Source: CAZYBG01 sp964645155 (GTDB lineage: Bacteria > Pseudomonadota > Alphaproteobacteria > Rhodobacterales > Rhodobacteraceae). Taken from it: a stretch of DNA of 27,854 nucleotides. Below are positions 1-7,638 of this stretch, one piece after another (positions within the stretch are counted from its first letter, which is position 1; each line of letters opens with the position of its first letter). Position numbers and translations under genes: made by a program. Below the pieces are notes generated by a model. It was given only the letters and a program-made list of their open reading frames with translations. It did not search any database and was not told the DNA's origin. The DNA lies in assembly GCA_964645155.1 (NCBI GenBank), contig CAZYBG010000037.1:1-27854 (forward strand), written 5' to 3'.

Positions 1-807
1 GTCGCCGCCCAGCGCGGCCAGCCGCAGGATCGCGTCCGCGCCGAGGCCCGCGGCCGCCGCGTGGTGCACAAGCGGCCCGAGCGCAGCGGGGTCGGCCCCC
101 GGCAGGATCCGGGCCAGCGCCCCGGCCGCTGCCATCGCTGCCACCGCCGGCACCGGGTCGGGCGCGGCAAGGAGCTTCCTCATCTCCGCCCCGACCCGCT
201 CGCGCGACAGCGTCTCGAGGCCGGCCCCCCCGGCAGCACAGGCCGCCAGTCCCTCGGCGTCGAGGCCGCCGGAGGGGTCGCCGTACCAGGCATGGAATCG
301 GAAGAACCGCAGGATGCGCAGGTAGTCCTCGCGGATCCGCGCCTCGGCTGCCCCGACGAAGCGCACCCGGCGGGCGCGCAGGTCGGCAAGCCCGCCCAGC
401 GGGTCGATCACCTCGCCCGCGGGCGTCGCGTAGAGCGCGTTCATCGTGAAGTCCCGGCGCCCGGCATCGTCCTCGATCCGGTCCGAGAAGGCCACGACCG
501 CGCGGCGGCCATCGGTCTCCACGTCGCGGCGGAACGTGGTCACCTCGATCGGCCGGCGATCGGCCACGACGGTGACGGTGCCGTGCGCGATGCCGGTCGG
601 CACCGGCTTCAGCCCGGCCGCCGCGGCAAGCTCGATCACCCGCTCGGGCCGCGCCTCGGTCGCGATGTCGATGTCGCCGGGCGGCAGGCCGAGCAGCGCG
701 TTGCGCACCGTCCCGCCGACATAAAGCGCCCGGTGCCCGCCGCGCTCCAGCATCGCGATCACCGCGCGGGGCGCCGTCTCGGCCAGCCACGGCGCCTCGA
801 TCCTCAT
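1..807 (-). CDS. cca: CCA tRNA nucleotidyltransferase, C-terminal end cut by the window edge
   Basis: This enzyme adds or repairs the 3' CCA end of tRNAs using CTP and ATP. The first 269 codons are present and open to the window edge, so roughly the last quarter to third of the protein is missing. The N-terminal nucleotidyltransferase head is clear: GGTVRNALLG, then the metal-binding DIDIATEA segment carrying the catalytic acidic residues. RRDFTMNALY follows, and then RIREDYLRILRFFRFHAWYG, the hallmark of the poly(A) polymerase/CCA-adding family. The ATG at 807 shares an ATGA overlap with the stop of the upstream Nudix gene, so the two are probably translationally coupled. Identification rests on family motifs; the A-adding versus CCA-adding distinction is inferred, since this gene order is usual for cca in Rhodobacterales. 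Confidence 0.95.
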   Translation of the reverse strand, partial: MRIEAPWLAETAPRAVIAMLERGGHRALYVGGTVRNALLGLPPGDIDIATEARPERVIELAAAAGLKPVPTGIAHGTVTVVADRRPIEVTTFRRDVETDGRRAVVAFSDRIEDDAGRRDFTMNALYATPAGEVIDPLGGLADLRARRVRFVGAAEARIREDYLRILRFFRFHAWYGDPSGGLDAEGLAACAAGGAGLETLSRERVGAEMRKLLAAPDPVPAVAAMAAAGALARILPGADPAALGPLVHHAAAAGLGADAILRLAALGGD

Positions 808-1397
808 GGCCCAAGCCTTTCGGCCAGCCCGCGCAGGATGCGCGCGGTCGCGCCCCAGATGTAGTAGGGGCCGTAAGGCACCACGTAGTAGAGCCGGCGC
901 TCGCCCCGCCAGAGGCGCGATTCGACGCGGAAGTTCGCGCGGTCTGCCAGAAAGCCCAGCGGCACGGTGAACACCTCGTCGACCTCGCCGGGTTCCGGGC
1001 GCGGCGCGAAGGCCCCGTTCACCCAGCCGACGACCGGCGTCACGGTGAAGCCCGTCACCGTCTCGTGCGGCGGCAGCGTTCCCAGAAGCTCGACCGCGGC
1101 CCTGGGCAGGCCGACCTCCTCCTCGGCCTCGCGCAGCGCCGCGCCGATGGCGTCGCCGTCGCCGGGGTCGACCTTGCCGCCCGGAAAGGCGATCTGCCCG
1201 GGATGGTGCTTCAGCCGCGAGGACCGCTTGGTCAGCACCACCCGGGCGCCGCCCGGCGCGTCGAGGCAGGCGACCAGCACCCCCGCCGCACGAAGCACCA
1301 GCCCCTCCGGCCGGGCGGCCTTCGGGTTCAGGTCGAAATCCGAACTCTGCGGCCCCGACCACCGCGCCGCGAGGAGAAGCGCGTCACGCGCCCCCAC
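804..1397 (-). CDS. Nudix hydrolase of the CoA pyrophosphatase (NudL/UPF0035) type
   Basis: A 197-residue Nudix protein. The family cleaves coenzyme A and its derivatives to 3',5'-ADP and a phosphopantetheine product. The UPF0035-type signature is present: LTKRSSRLKHHPGQIAFPGG at about residues 55-74, leading straight into the Nudix box that ends REAEEEVG (residues 89-96, the metal-binding glutamates). As is usual in this subfamily, the loop before REAEEEVG is one residue longer than the standard Nudix box. The start is a GTG at 1397 that lies 14 bases inside the end of hslO, and the stop overlaps the cca start, so hslO, this gene and cca read as one transcript. No close in-frame ATG offers a better start. 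Substrate is assigned from the subfamily motif only. Confidence 0.9.
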   Translation of the reverse strand: MGARDALLLAARWSGPQSSDFDLNPKAARPEGLVLRAAGVLVACLDAPGGARVVLTKRSSRLKHHPGQIAFPGGKVDPGDGDAIGAALREAEEEVGLPRAAVELLGTLPPHETVTGFTVTPVVGWVNGAFAPRPEPGEVDEVFTVPLGFLADRANFRVESRLWRGERRLYYVVPYGPYYIWGATARILRGLAERLGP

Positions 1398-2397
1398 CCC
1401 GGCCCTCCGTCGCCTCGAAGCCGAGCGTCCGGGGGTCGAACTCGTAATGCGCGCCGCAGAACTGGCAGTCGGCGGTGACGATCCCCTCGTCGGTCGTCAT
1501 GTGCGCGATGTCCTTCGCCGAATAGATCGACAGGCTCTGCCGCACCTTCTCGGCCGAGCAGGTGCAGCCGAAGGCCACCGGCTGCGCGTCGAACACCCGC
1601 GGCCCCTCCTCGTGGAACAGCCGGACCAGCAGCTCGGTCGGCTGCACCTCCGGCCCGACGAGCTCCAGCTCCTCCACCGTGTCGAGCAGCGTGTTGGCGC
1701 GCGACCAGTTCTCCTCGTCGTCGCCATAGAGGATGTCCGACGCGCTGAGCAGGCCGCCCTCGCCCGAGCCTCCGTCATGGGCGACATGCGGCGAGGCCTC
1801 GGGCATGTGCTGGAGCATCACGCCACCGGCGCGCCAGCCCTCGCGCCCTCCGGCCAGGATCGACTGCCCGAAGGTCAGCGCGAAGCGCGTCGGCAGCTGC
1901 TCGGACTGTGCGAAGTAGGTCTCCGCGCAGGTCGAGAGCGAGCCGCCGGCGAGCGGGGTGATCCCCTGGTACGGCGTCGTGCCGCTGCCCTGGTCGATCA
2001 GGATGGCGAAGTAGCCGCGGCCGATCTGCTCGAACGGCGTCGCGCCGGGGTCGAGCCGGTCGGCGTCGAAGCTCGCCCAGGCGCGGATGCGCGCCGGGCG
2101 GCCGTCGTTCGCCGCGTCGGTCGTCGGGCCGAAATAGTCGGTCGCGATCAGCCGGATCGGCCCGTCGCCGCGGATCTGCAGGCTCAGCTTCCAGCGCAGC
2201 TTGACCGTCTGCCCGATCAGCGCCGTCAGCAGCGCCGCCTCGGCCACCAGCGCCTCGACGGCAGGCGGGTAGTCGTGCTGCGCGAGCACCCGGTCGAGCA
2301 CCCCGTCAAGGCGCGCGACACGGCCGCGGATGTCGGATCGGTCGAGCTGAAACGGAAGGACGGTGTCGTCCCACGCGATCTGGCTGCCCAGTGACAT
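1384..2397 (-). CDS. hslO: Hsp33 redox-regulated molecular chaperone
   Basis: A cytoplasmic holdase chaperone switched on by oxidation of a zinc-binding cysteine cluster. The C-terminal redox switch is complete: a CxC pair (GCTCSAE), a 30-residue spacer, then CQFC, matching the family CxC-X27-32-CxxC pattern. The N-terminal body contains EALVAEAALLTALIGQTVKL and the GDGPIRLIATDYF segment typical of alphaproteobacterial Hsp33. I chose the ATG at 2397 (337 residues) over an in-frame ATG at 2427, because 2397 is preceded by AGAAGGAAA at good spacing while 2427 has no ribosome site and would sit almost at the predicted transcription start. The gene heads a run with the Nudix gene and cca, and diverges from a second Nudix gene. 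Confidence 0.95.
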   Translation of the reverse strand: MSLGSQIAWDDTVLPFQLDRSDIRGRVARLDGVLDRVLAQHDYPPAVEALVAEAALLTALIGQTVKLRWKLSLQIRGDGPIRLIATDYFGPTTDAANDGRPARIRAWASFDADRLDPGATPFEQIGRGYFAILIDQGSGTTPYQGITPLAGGSLSTCAETYFAQSEQLPTRFALTFGQSILAGGREGWRAGGVMLQHMPEASPHVAHDGGSGEGGLLSASDILYGDDEENWSRANTLLDTVEELELVGPEVQPTELLVRLFHEEGPRVFDAQPVAFGCTCSAEKVRQSLSIYSAKDIAHMTTDEGIVTADCQFCGAHYEFDPRTLGFEATEGRGGGA

Positions 2398-2444
2398 GAG
2401 GTTTCCTTCTGCCTGTCGGTCTGGCATGGGAGGGTTGCAGGGGC

Positions 2445-2473
2445 ACTATATAGGCGCAGGCGGCGCCATACAA
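2445..2473 (-). promoter_or_regulatory. Candidate sigma70-type promoter for hslO
   Basis: On the minus strand TTGTAT (2468-2473) and TATAGT (2445-2450, five of six consensus bases) are 17 bases apart in the 102-bp gap between hslO and the divergent Nudix gene. Initiation near 2438 would give a leader of about 40 bases to the chosen hslO ATG at 2397. The -35 matches only weakly, so a different sigma factor is possible. I see no convincing RpoH site. Confidence 0.4.
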
Positions 2474-2499
2474 AGCCCCACCTGTCGAAGGGGGCCGCG

Positions 2500-2934
2500 A
2501 TGATCAGGCGGTTTGGCGAGCCCGTGGAGCGCGCCCGGCGCTACCGGCTGCGGCCGGGCGTCTACGCCGTGCTCCGGCGCGGCCCCGACGTGCTGCTGAC
2601 CTTCCAGGAGGCGCCGGTGCCCGAGCTGCAGCTTCCGGGCGGCGGCATCGACCCCGGCGAACAGCCGATCGCCGCGCTGCATCGCGAAGTCCGCGAGGAG
2701 ACCGGCTGGACGATCGCGGTCGAGCGGCGGCTCGGCGCGTTCCGTCGCTTCACCTACATGCCGGAATACGACCGCTGGGCCGAAAAGCTCTGCACCGTCT
2801 ACCTCGCACGGCCGGTCAGGGCGCTCGGGCCGCCGGTCGAGGTGGCGCATGTCGCGGTCTGGGCGCCGCTGGCGGCGGCCGCGCGCATCGTCACCAACCT
2901 CGGCGACCGGCACTTCCTCGGAAGGGTCCGCTGA
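2500..2934 (+). CDS. Small Nudix hydrolase of unknown substrate
   Basis: A 144-residue protein that is essentially a single Nudix domain. The Nudix box is perfect at residues 48-70 (G-X5-E-X7-REVREETGW), so metal-dependent hydrolysis of a nucleoside-diphosphate-linked compound is very likely. The C-terminal half keeps a tyrosine/tryptophan-rich stretch (FTYMPEYDRWAEKLCTVYLA) as in MutT/ADP-ribose-type relatives, but nothing fixes the substrate. The ATG at 2500 follows GAAGGGGG. It diverges from hslO and runs head-on into the response-regulator phosphatase gene, with only 16 bases between the two stop codons. A link with oxidative-damage clean-up is suggested only by its Hsp33 neighbour. Confidence 0.85.
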   Translation: MIRRFGEPVERARRYRLRPGVYAVLRRGPDVLLTFQEAPVPELQLPGGGIDPGEQPIAALHREVREETGWTIAVERRLGAFRRFTYMPEYDRWAEKLCTVYLARPVRALGPPVEVAHVAVWAPLAAAARIVTNLGDRHFLGRVR

Positions 2935-2950
2935 GGCCGCTCAGGGCCGC

Positions 2951-4303
2951 TCAGGGCAGTACCGCGCGACGGGGCCGGGGCCGCCGGCGGGCAGCGGCGC
3001 CCCTGGCCGCCGGAACGCCGCGGAACTCGAACAACACCGCCGAGATGTCGTCGTCGAACTCCGCGCCGTCGGACACGACGCGCACCTCGTCGACCAGCGC
3101 CACCAGGAAGTCCTGGCCGGAGCGCGCGAGGTTCCGCGCCACCAGCCGCTCCAGCCCCGCCTCGCCGACCTGGCGGCCCTCGGCCTCGCCCGCCTCGGTC
3201 AGCCCGTCCGACACCAGCAGAAGCCGGTCGCCCGGCTGCATCTCCAGCGTCACGCGCTCGTACTCCGCGCCCGGCACCAGGCCCACCGGCAGGCCGCCGC
3301 TGCCGACCCGCTCGATCCGCCCGCCGGCCCGGATCAGCAGCGGGTGCGGGTGCCCGGCCTGTACCAGCGCGACGCGTCCGCTTGCCAGATCGGCATCGGC
3401 ATAGATGCAGGTCAGGTACTGGTCGAGCCGAATCTCCTCGAGGATCATGCGGTTAAGGCGCCGCGCCACGACCTCGGGCGGCCAGGCCTCGGCCCCGCGC
3501 CACGAGGTCGGCGCCCAGGCGACGCTGCCGGCGGCGGTGGCGCTCGCGAACATGCCGGCAAGGCGCGCGGCCAGCATCGCCGAGGCGACACCGTGACCGG
3601 AGACGTCGATAGCATAGAAGGCAATCCGCCGGGCGGTCAGCGGGAAGTACCCCACGAGGTCGCCGCCGACATGCCCCGAAGGCCGCAGCAGCACCGAGAT
3701 CGCCGCGCTGCCGAAGTCGCACTCGCCGTCGCGCACCAGCGTCATCTGCAGCTTGCGCGCCTCGGTCAGGTCGCGGTCGAGCGCCGCGTGAAGCCCCTGC
3801 ATCTGCGCCAGCGTGGCGGTCAGCAGCCGGTTCTTCTCGGTGATCTCGCGCTCGACCTTCAGGATGCGCTCGCCCGCGATCATCCGGGCGTGCAGTTCGG
3901 CCGCGCTGACCGGCTTGGCGAGGAAGTCGTCGGCGCCGGCCTCCAGGCCCTCGGCCACCTCCGACTTGCCGTTCTTCGCCGTCAGCAGGATGAAGTAGCC
4001 GTAGCCGTCGCGCGGCCGCGCCCGGAACGCCCGGCAGAGATCGAGCCCGTTCATCCCCGGCATCATCCAGTCGCTCAGGACGAAATCGTAGTCGACGGCC
4101 CCGATCATGCCGAGCGCCGCGGTGCCCGACCCGGCCTCGTCGACCGCATAGCCCCACCGCGCGAGCGAGGCGTTGAGGATCTTGCGCTGCACCCGGCTGT
4201 CGTCGACGACGAGAACCCGGCGGGGCGCCGTGACGGCGCCCCCCGCGGCGGGGTCGGCGGCGACATCGGCGGCAGGGTCGGCGCGAATCGCGGCGGTGAG
4301 CAT
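2951..4303 (-). CDS. Response regulator with PP2C/SpoIIE (RsbU-like) phosphatase output domain
   Basis: A 450-residue signalling protein. After an Ala/Pro/Asp-rich leader of about 25 residues comes a receiver domain (about 27-145): VLVVDDSR, phosphoacceptor Asp78 in DFVLSDWMMPGMNG, Thr108 and Lys130 (FLAKP). A coiled-coil linker (about 150-190) joins it to a PP2C/SpoIIE serine-phosphatase domain with metal-binding aspartates in GGDLVG (D215), DVSGHG (D233), SDGLTE (D366) and the final DDDISAV (about 418). Such proteins dephosphorylate anti-sigma-factor antagonists in partner-switching pathways; RbaY of Rhodobacter capsulatus has the same layout. No STAS or kinase partner is in the window. The ATG at 4303 follows GAGAGGGA; an ATG at 4333 has no ribosome site. 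It diverges from the Hpt gene, a plausible phosphodonor, which is an inference from position. Confidence 0.88.
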   Translation of the reverse strand: MLTAAIRADPAADVAADPAAGGAVTAPRRVLVVDDSRVQRKILNASLARWGYAVDEAGSGTAALGMIGAVDYDFVLSDWMMPGMNGLDLCRAFRARPRDGYGYFILLTAKNGKSEVAEGLEAGADDFLAKPVSAAELHARMIAGERILKVEREITEKNRLLTATLAQMQGLHAALDRDLTEARKLQMTLVRDGECDFGSAAISVLLRPSGHVGGDLVGYFPLTARRIAFYAIDVSGHGVASAMLAARLAGMFASATAAGSVAWAPTSWRGAEAWPPEVVARRLNRMILEEIRLDQYLTCIYADADLASGRVALVQAGHPHPLLIRAGGRIERVGSGGLPVGLVPGAEYERVTLEMQPGDRLLLVSDGLTEAGEAEGRQVGEAGLERLVARNLARSGQDFLVALVDEVRVVSDGAEFDDDISAVLFEFRGVPAARGAAARRRPRPRRAVLP

Positions 4304-4455
4304 CGGCGGGTCCCTCTCTGCGCGCGGCGCCATTACTGCCGCCGAGCCGTTAAGGCCGTCTGAATCCCCGAGCCCGCGCTATGTCCCGCCGCCGGCTTAC
4401 CGCGCGTTAACGCCCATGCCCTACCGTTCTCGCCCGAGGGGCCGGCAGGTCCGGC

Positions 4456-4865
<410 letters not shown>

Positions 4866-4869
<4 letters not shown>

Positions 4870-6110
4870 ATCAGGAACTCCGCCAGGGTCTCGTCGGCGG
4901 TGATGTCGCGCCAGGCGAGGCCCGCGGCGTCGAGCCGCGCGAACAGGCCGGTGAAGTTCGCCGCGTCGGTCGTCTCGATCCCGATCAGGACCGAGCCGAA
5001 GTTGCGCGCCGACTTCTTGAGGTATTCGAAGCGTGCGATGTCGTCGTCCGGGCCGAGCACCGCAAGGAACTCCTTCAGCGCGCCCGGCCGCTGCGGCAGG
5101 CGCAGGATGAAGTACTTCTTCACGCCCGAGTAGCGCTGCGCCCGCTCCTTCACCTCGGGCAGCCGCTCGAAGTCGAAGTTCCCGCCCGAGGTCACGCACA
5201 CGACGCGCTTGCCGACCAGCGTCGGCGCCAGTTCGGGAAGCACGTCGACCGACAGCGCCCCCGCGGGCTCGAGGACGATCCCCTCCACGTTCAGCATCTC
5301 GAGCATCGTCACGCAGATGCGGTCCTCCGGTGCGGCCAGCACGTCGGCGGGCGCCACGTCGCGCAGCGCGGCGAAGGTGCGCGCACCGACCCGTGCCACC
5401 GCCGCCCCGTCGACGAAGGTGTTGACGCGCGGCAGCGTCACCGGCGCCCCGGCGACCAGCGCGGCGGCGAGCGACGCGCCGCCGGCCGGCTCCACGAAGC
5501 GGAACCGCGTCGCCGGTGCGACGGCCCGGAAGTAAGACACCACGCCGGCGGAAAGACCGCCGCCGCCGACCGGAATGATCACGAGGTCCGGCGCCTCGGG
5601 CAGCTCGGCCAGGATCTCGACCGCCACGCTCGCCTGCCCCTCGATCACGTCGGCATCGTCGAATGGCGACAGGAAATGCGCCCCGGCCTCGGCGCAGAAT
5701 GCCTGCGCGGCGCGGAGCGTGTCGTCGAAGTAGTCGCCGACAAGGCGGATCTCGACCTGGCCGCCGCCGAATATCCGCGTCTTCTGGATCTTCTGCTGCG
5801 GCGTGGTGACCGGCATGAACACCGTGCCCTCGGCGCCGAAATGCCGGCAGGCATAGGCCACGCCCTGGGCATGGTTGCCCGCGCTCGCGCAGACGAACCG
5901 GCGGCCGCGCGGGGGGTCGGAGAGCACCTTGCGCATGGCATTGAAGGCGCCGCGCAGCTTGTAGGACCGGACCGGGCTCAGGTCCTCGCGCTTCAGCCAG
6001 ATCTCGGCGGCGTAGCGCGTCGACAGATGGTCGTTGCGCTGCAGCGGCGTCGGCGGAAACACCGCCCGCAGCGCGATCTCGGCCGCGCGGGCCGCGCCGG
6101 CAAAGTCCAT
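4866..6110 (-). CDS. ilvA: Threonine ammonia-lyase (threonine dehydratase), biosynthetic type
   Basis: A PLP enzyme that deaminates threonine to 2-oxobutanoate, the committed step to isoleucine. The PLP lysine is Lys51 in SYKLRGAFNAM. The substrate loop is ASAGNHAQGVAY (about 75-86) and the phosphate-binding glycine loop is PVGGGGLSAGV (about 180-190). The last 85 residues (YFILRLPQRPGALKEFL onward) form one ACT-like regulatory domain, as in the roughly 410-residue single-ACT subfamily, so isoleucine feedback is possible but unproven. The ATG at 6110 (414 residues) is preceded by GGGAGG at close spacing; the frame is open up to 6314 but that extension has no ribosome site and looks non-coding. 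It ends tail-to-tail with the Hpt gene through a shared CTAG. No other ilv gene is nearby. Confidence 0.95.
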
Positions 6111-6240
6111 CACCGCCTCCCCTCTCTGCCACTGGACCGCGCTAGCAGCACCGATCCGCGTAGGCCAGCCCCATCGTCGGCGCCACTCCGCCACCCGGCC
6201 CGCCCCGAGCCTGCAAGGTGAACCGACCGTGAAAGGCGGG

Positions 6241-6255
6241 TTAACGGCGGGTTCA
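6241..6255 (+). promoter_or_regulatory. Possible CtrA-like half-matching site upstream of the Gly-rich gene
   Basis: TTAA, seven bases, TTCA (6241-6255) matches the alphaproteobacterial CtrA consensus TTAA-N7-TTAA with one mismatch. It lies in the 223-bp divergent gap between ilvA and the secreted Gly-rich gene. A similar TTAA-N7-TGAA lies at 4350-4364 between the phosphatase and Hpt genes. TTAA is rare in DNA this rich in GC, but one-mismatch sites occur by chance. Apart from this and a ribosome site before 6334 I see nothing recognisable in 6111-6333. Confidence 0.2.
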
Positions 6256-6333
6256 TGGCGCATCGGGAATGCTGCCACGATGGTTTTCTGGTCGCCGGTG
6301 GGCGACTCGTCCAACAGCGCGGGAGAACTCGAA

Positions 6334-7503
6334 ATGCGTCAGATATTCCGGAACCTCGTCGGCACGGCGGCCGTCGTCGCGCTCGGCGCGGCACCCATCG
6401 CCATCACGGCGGGCGCCGTCACCTTCGTCGCCGCCGATGCCGTCTGGGCCAACAACGGCAATGGTGGCGGGAACGGTGGTGGCAATGGCGGCGGCAATGG
6501 TGGTGGCGGCGGCAATGGCGGCGGCAATGGCGGCGGCCGCGACAACGACCGCGGCGGGAACGGCAACGCCGGCGCCGACCGCGGCAATGGCGGCGGCCAT
6601 GGCAACGGCCGGGGCGGCCAGTCCGCCGGGCGGGGCGGAAGCGACCGGGGCCAGGGCGCCACCCTGCGCGGCAACGGCAACCGGAACGGCGGCGGGGCCC
6701 AGGCGGCCGCAGACCGGCGCGGCAACGGCGGCAACGGCGGCAGTAATGGCGGCAATGGCGGTCAGGGCGGCGGCCCGAAAGGCGCCGCCGCGGTGCAGGA
6801 AGCCAAGGCCGACGGCACCCATCCGAGCGCGCTCGGCAATATGAACGGCGCGCTCAACGCCAACATCAACGCCGTCCTCGCCCATATCCGCAACGGCAAC
6901 ACCAACGGCCCGGTCGGCCAGCTGGCCGCGCTGGCGGTCGCCGATGCCACCGCCGGTGCCGCCGACGCGTACCTCGGCTCCGAGGCAGCGCAGGACTATC
7001 TCGGCCTGCGCGACGACCTCGACACCGCCCTGCAGGACGGCGGTTTCGAGGACCTCGCCGGCTACGAGGACTACCTTGCCGCCGACGCGGACGGCGACGG
7101 CGTTCCCGACAACGCGCCGATCGGGTCGATCGAAGATGCCGCCGCCGCGCTCGACACGTTCGAAGGCGAGAACCCCGATGTCGCCGGCGATGTCGCCGAT
7201 GCCGAAGCGGCGGCCGACGCCCTGACCGAGGCCGAGCAGAGCATCCTCGACTACTGGAACAAGAACGGTGACACCGATCCCGCCACGATCACCGAGGAGG
7301 AACAGGCGCTGCTCGATTCGCTGAACGACCGCCTCGACGAGAACGCCGATGCGATCGCCGAGGCCATCGCGGAGGCCGAAGCCACCGACGGCACGGACGA
7401 AGATCCGAAGGCGGACGGTGACGAAACCTCCGACGAGGACGTCGCCGGCGACGAACCCCTCGACGAGGACGAGCTCCTCCTGCTCGAGGCAGCCGCCGAC
7501 TGA
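6334..7503 (+). CDS. Secreted Gly/Asn-rich protein with acidic C-terminus, function unknown
   Basis: A 389-residue exported protein I cannot assign. The N-terminus is a signal peptide (residues 1-39: MRQIFRNL, a hydrophobic Ala/Val stretch, then VWA before the mature protein at Asn40). Residues 40-150 are almost all Gly and Asn with scattered Arg/Asp. A conserved-looking module follows at about 160-205, with HPSALGNMNGALNANINAVL and NGPVGQLAAL. Residues 251-260 read DADGDGVPDN, a calcium-loop motif like those of thrombospondin type 3 and dockerin repeats. The last 40 residues are highly acidic. There is no cysteine. The ATG at 6334 follows GGGAGA; the frame is open further upstream, but there it runs antisense to ilvA and lacks a signal peptide. 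It stands alone between ilvA and argG with a hairpin after it. A structural, matrix or cell-surface role is only a guess. Confidence 0.85.
   Translation: MRQIFRNLVGTAAVVALGAAPIAITAGAVTFVAADAVWANNGNGGGNGGGNGGGNGGGGGNGGGNGGGRDNDRGGNGNAGADRGNGGGHGNGRGGQSAGRGGSDRGQGATLRGNGNRNGGGAQAAADRRGNGGNGGSNGGNGGQGGGPKGAAAVQEAKADGTHPSALGNMNGALNANINAVLAHIRNGNTNGPVGQLAALAVADATAGAADAYLGSEAAQDYLGLRDDLDTALQDGGFEDLAGYEDYLAADADGDGVPDNAPIGSIEDAAAALDTFEGENPDVAGDVADAEAAADALTEAEQSILDYWNKNGDTDPATITEEEQALLDSLNDRLDENADAIAEAIAEAEATDGTDEDPKADGDETSDEDVAGDEPLDEDELLLLEAAAD
6457..6537 (+). repeat. GGN-coding tandem repeat in the secreted Gly-rich gene
   Basis: Imperfect 12-bp units around GGCGGCAATGGC, differing mainly at third positions (GGT/GGC, AAT/AAC), encode NGGG repeats (residues about 42-68). 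A shorter related run lies at 6718-6774. The silent differences suggest an old, drifting array selected at the protein level. Confidence 0.75.
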
Positions 7504-7531
7504 GAATGGGCGCCCAGCGGCGGAAGGAGGC

Positions 7532-7557
7532 AGGGGCGGCCCGGCATGGCCGCCCCT
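7532..7557 (+). terminator. Hairpin terminator after the Gly-rich gene
   Basis: AGGGGCGGCC (7532-7541) and GGCCGCCCCT (7548-7557) form a perfect 10-bp GC stem with a six-base loop, 28 bases after the stop codon. No T tract follows, so it is either a weak intrinsic terminator or an RNA 3'-end stabilising hairpin. Confidence 0.5.
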
Positions 7558-7573
7558 CGCCATCCGGCCACAC

Positions 7574-7602
7574 TTGCCGGGTGGGGGCAGAGCCGGTACA
7601 TC
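7574..7602 (+). promoter_or_regulatory. Candidate argG promoter
   Basis: TTGCCG (7574-7579) and TACATC (7597-7602) are 17 bases apart, just beyond the hairpin at 7532-7557 and about 37 bases before the argG ATG. Matches to the sigma70 consensus are moderate (four and three of six). Confidence 0.3.
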
Positions 7603-7638
7603 GCCGGACCAGTCCCGCCCCGACCGATGAGGCCGCCG

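Noticed and set aside
2935..2960. Short tandem repeat of about ten bases (GGCCGCTCAG) between the Nudix and phosphatase stop codons
   Set aside because: Only two copies in a 16-base gap; it is most simply a local slippage duplication and has no visible function.
2849..4363. A 504-codon plus-strand open frame opposite the receiver-phosphatase gene
   Set aside because: It is a shadow of a gene with intact receiver and PP2C motifs, and has no motif of its own.
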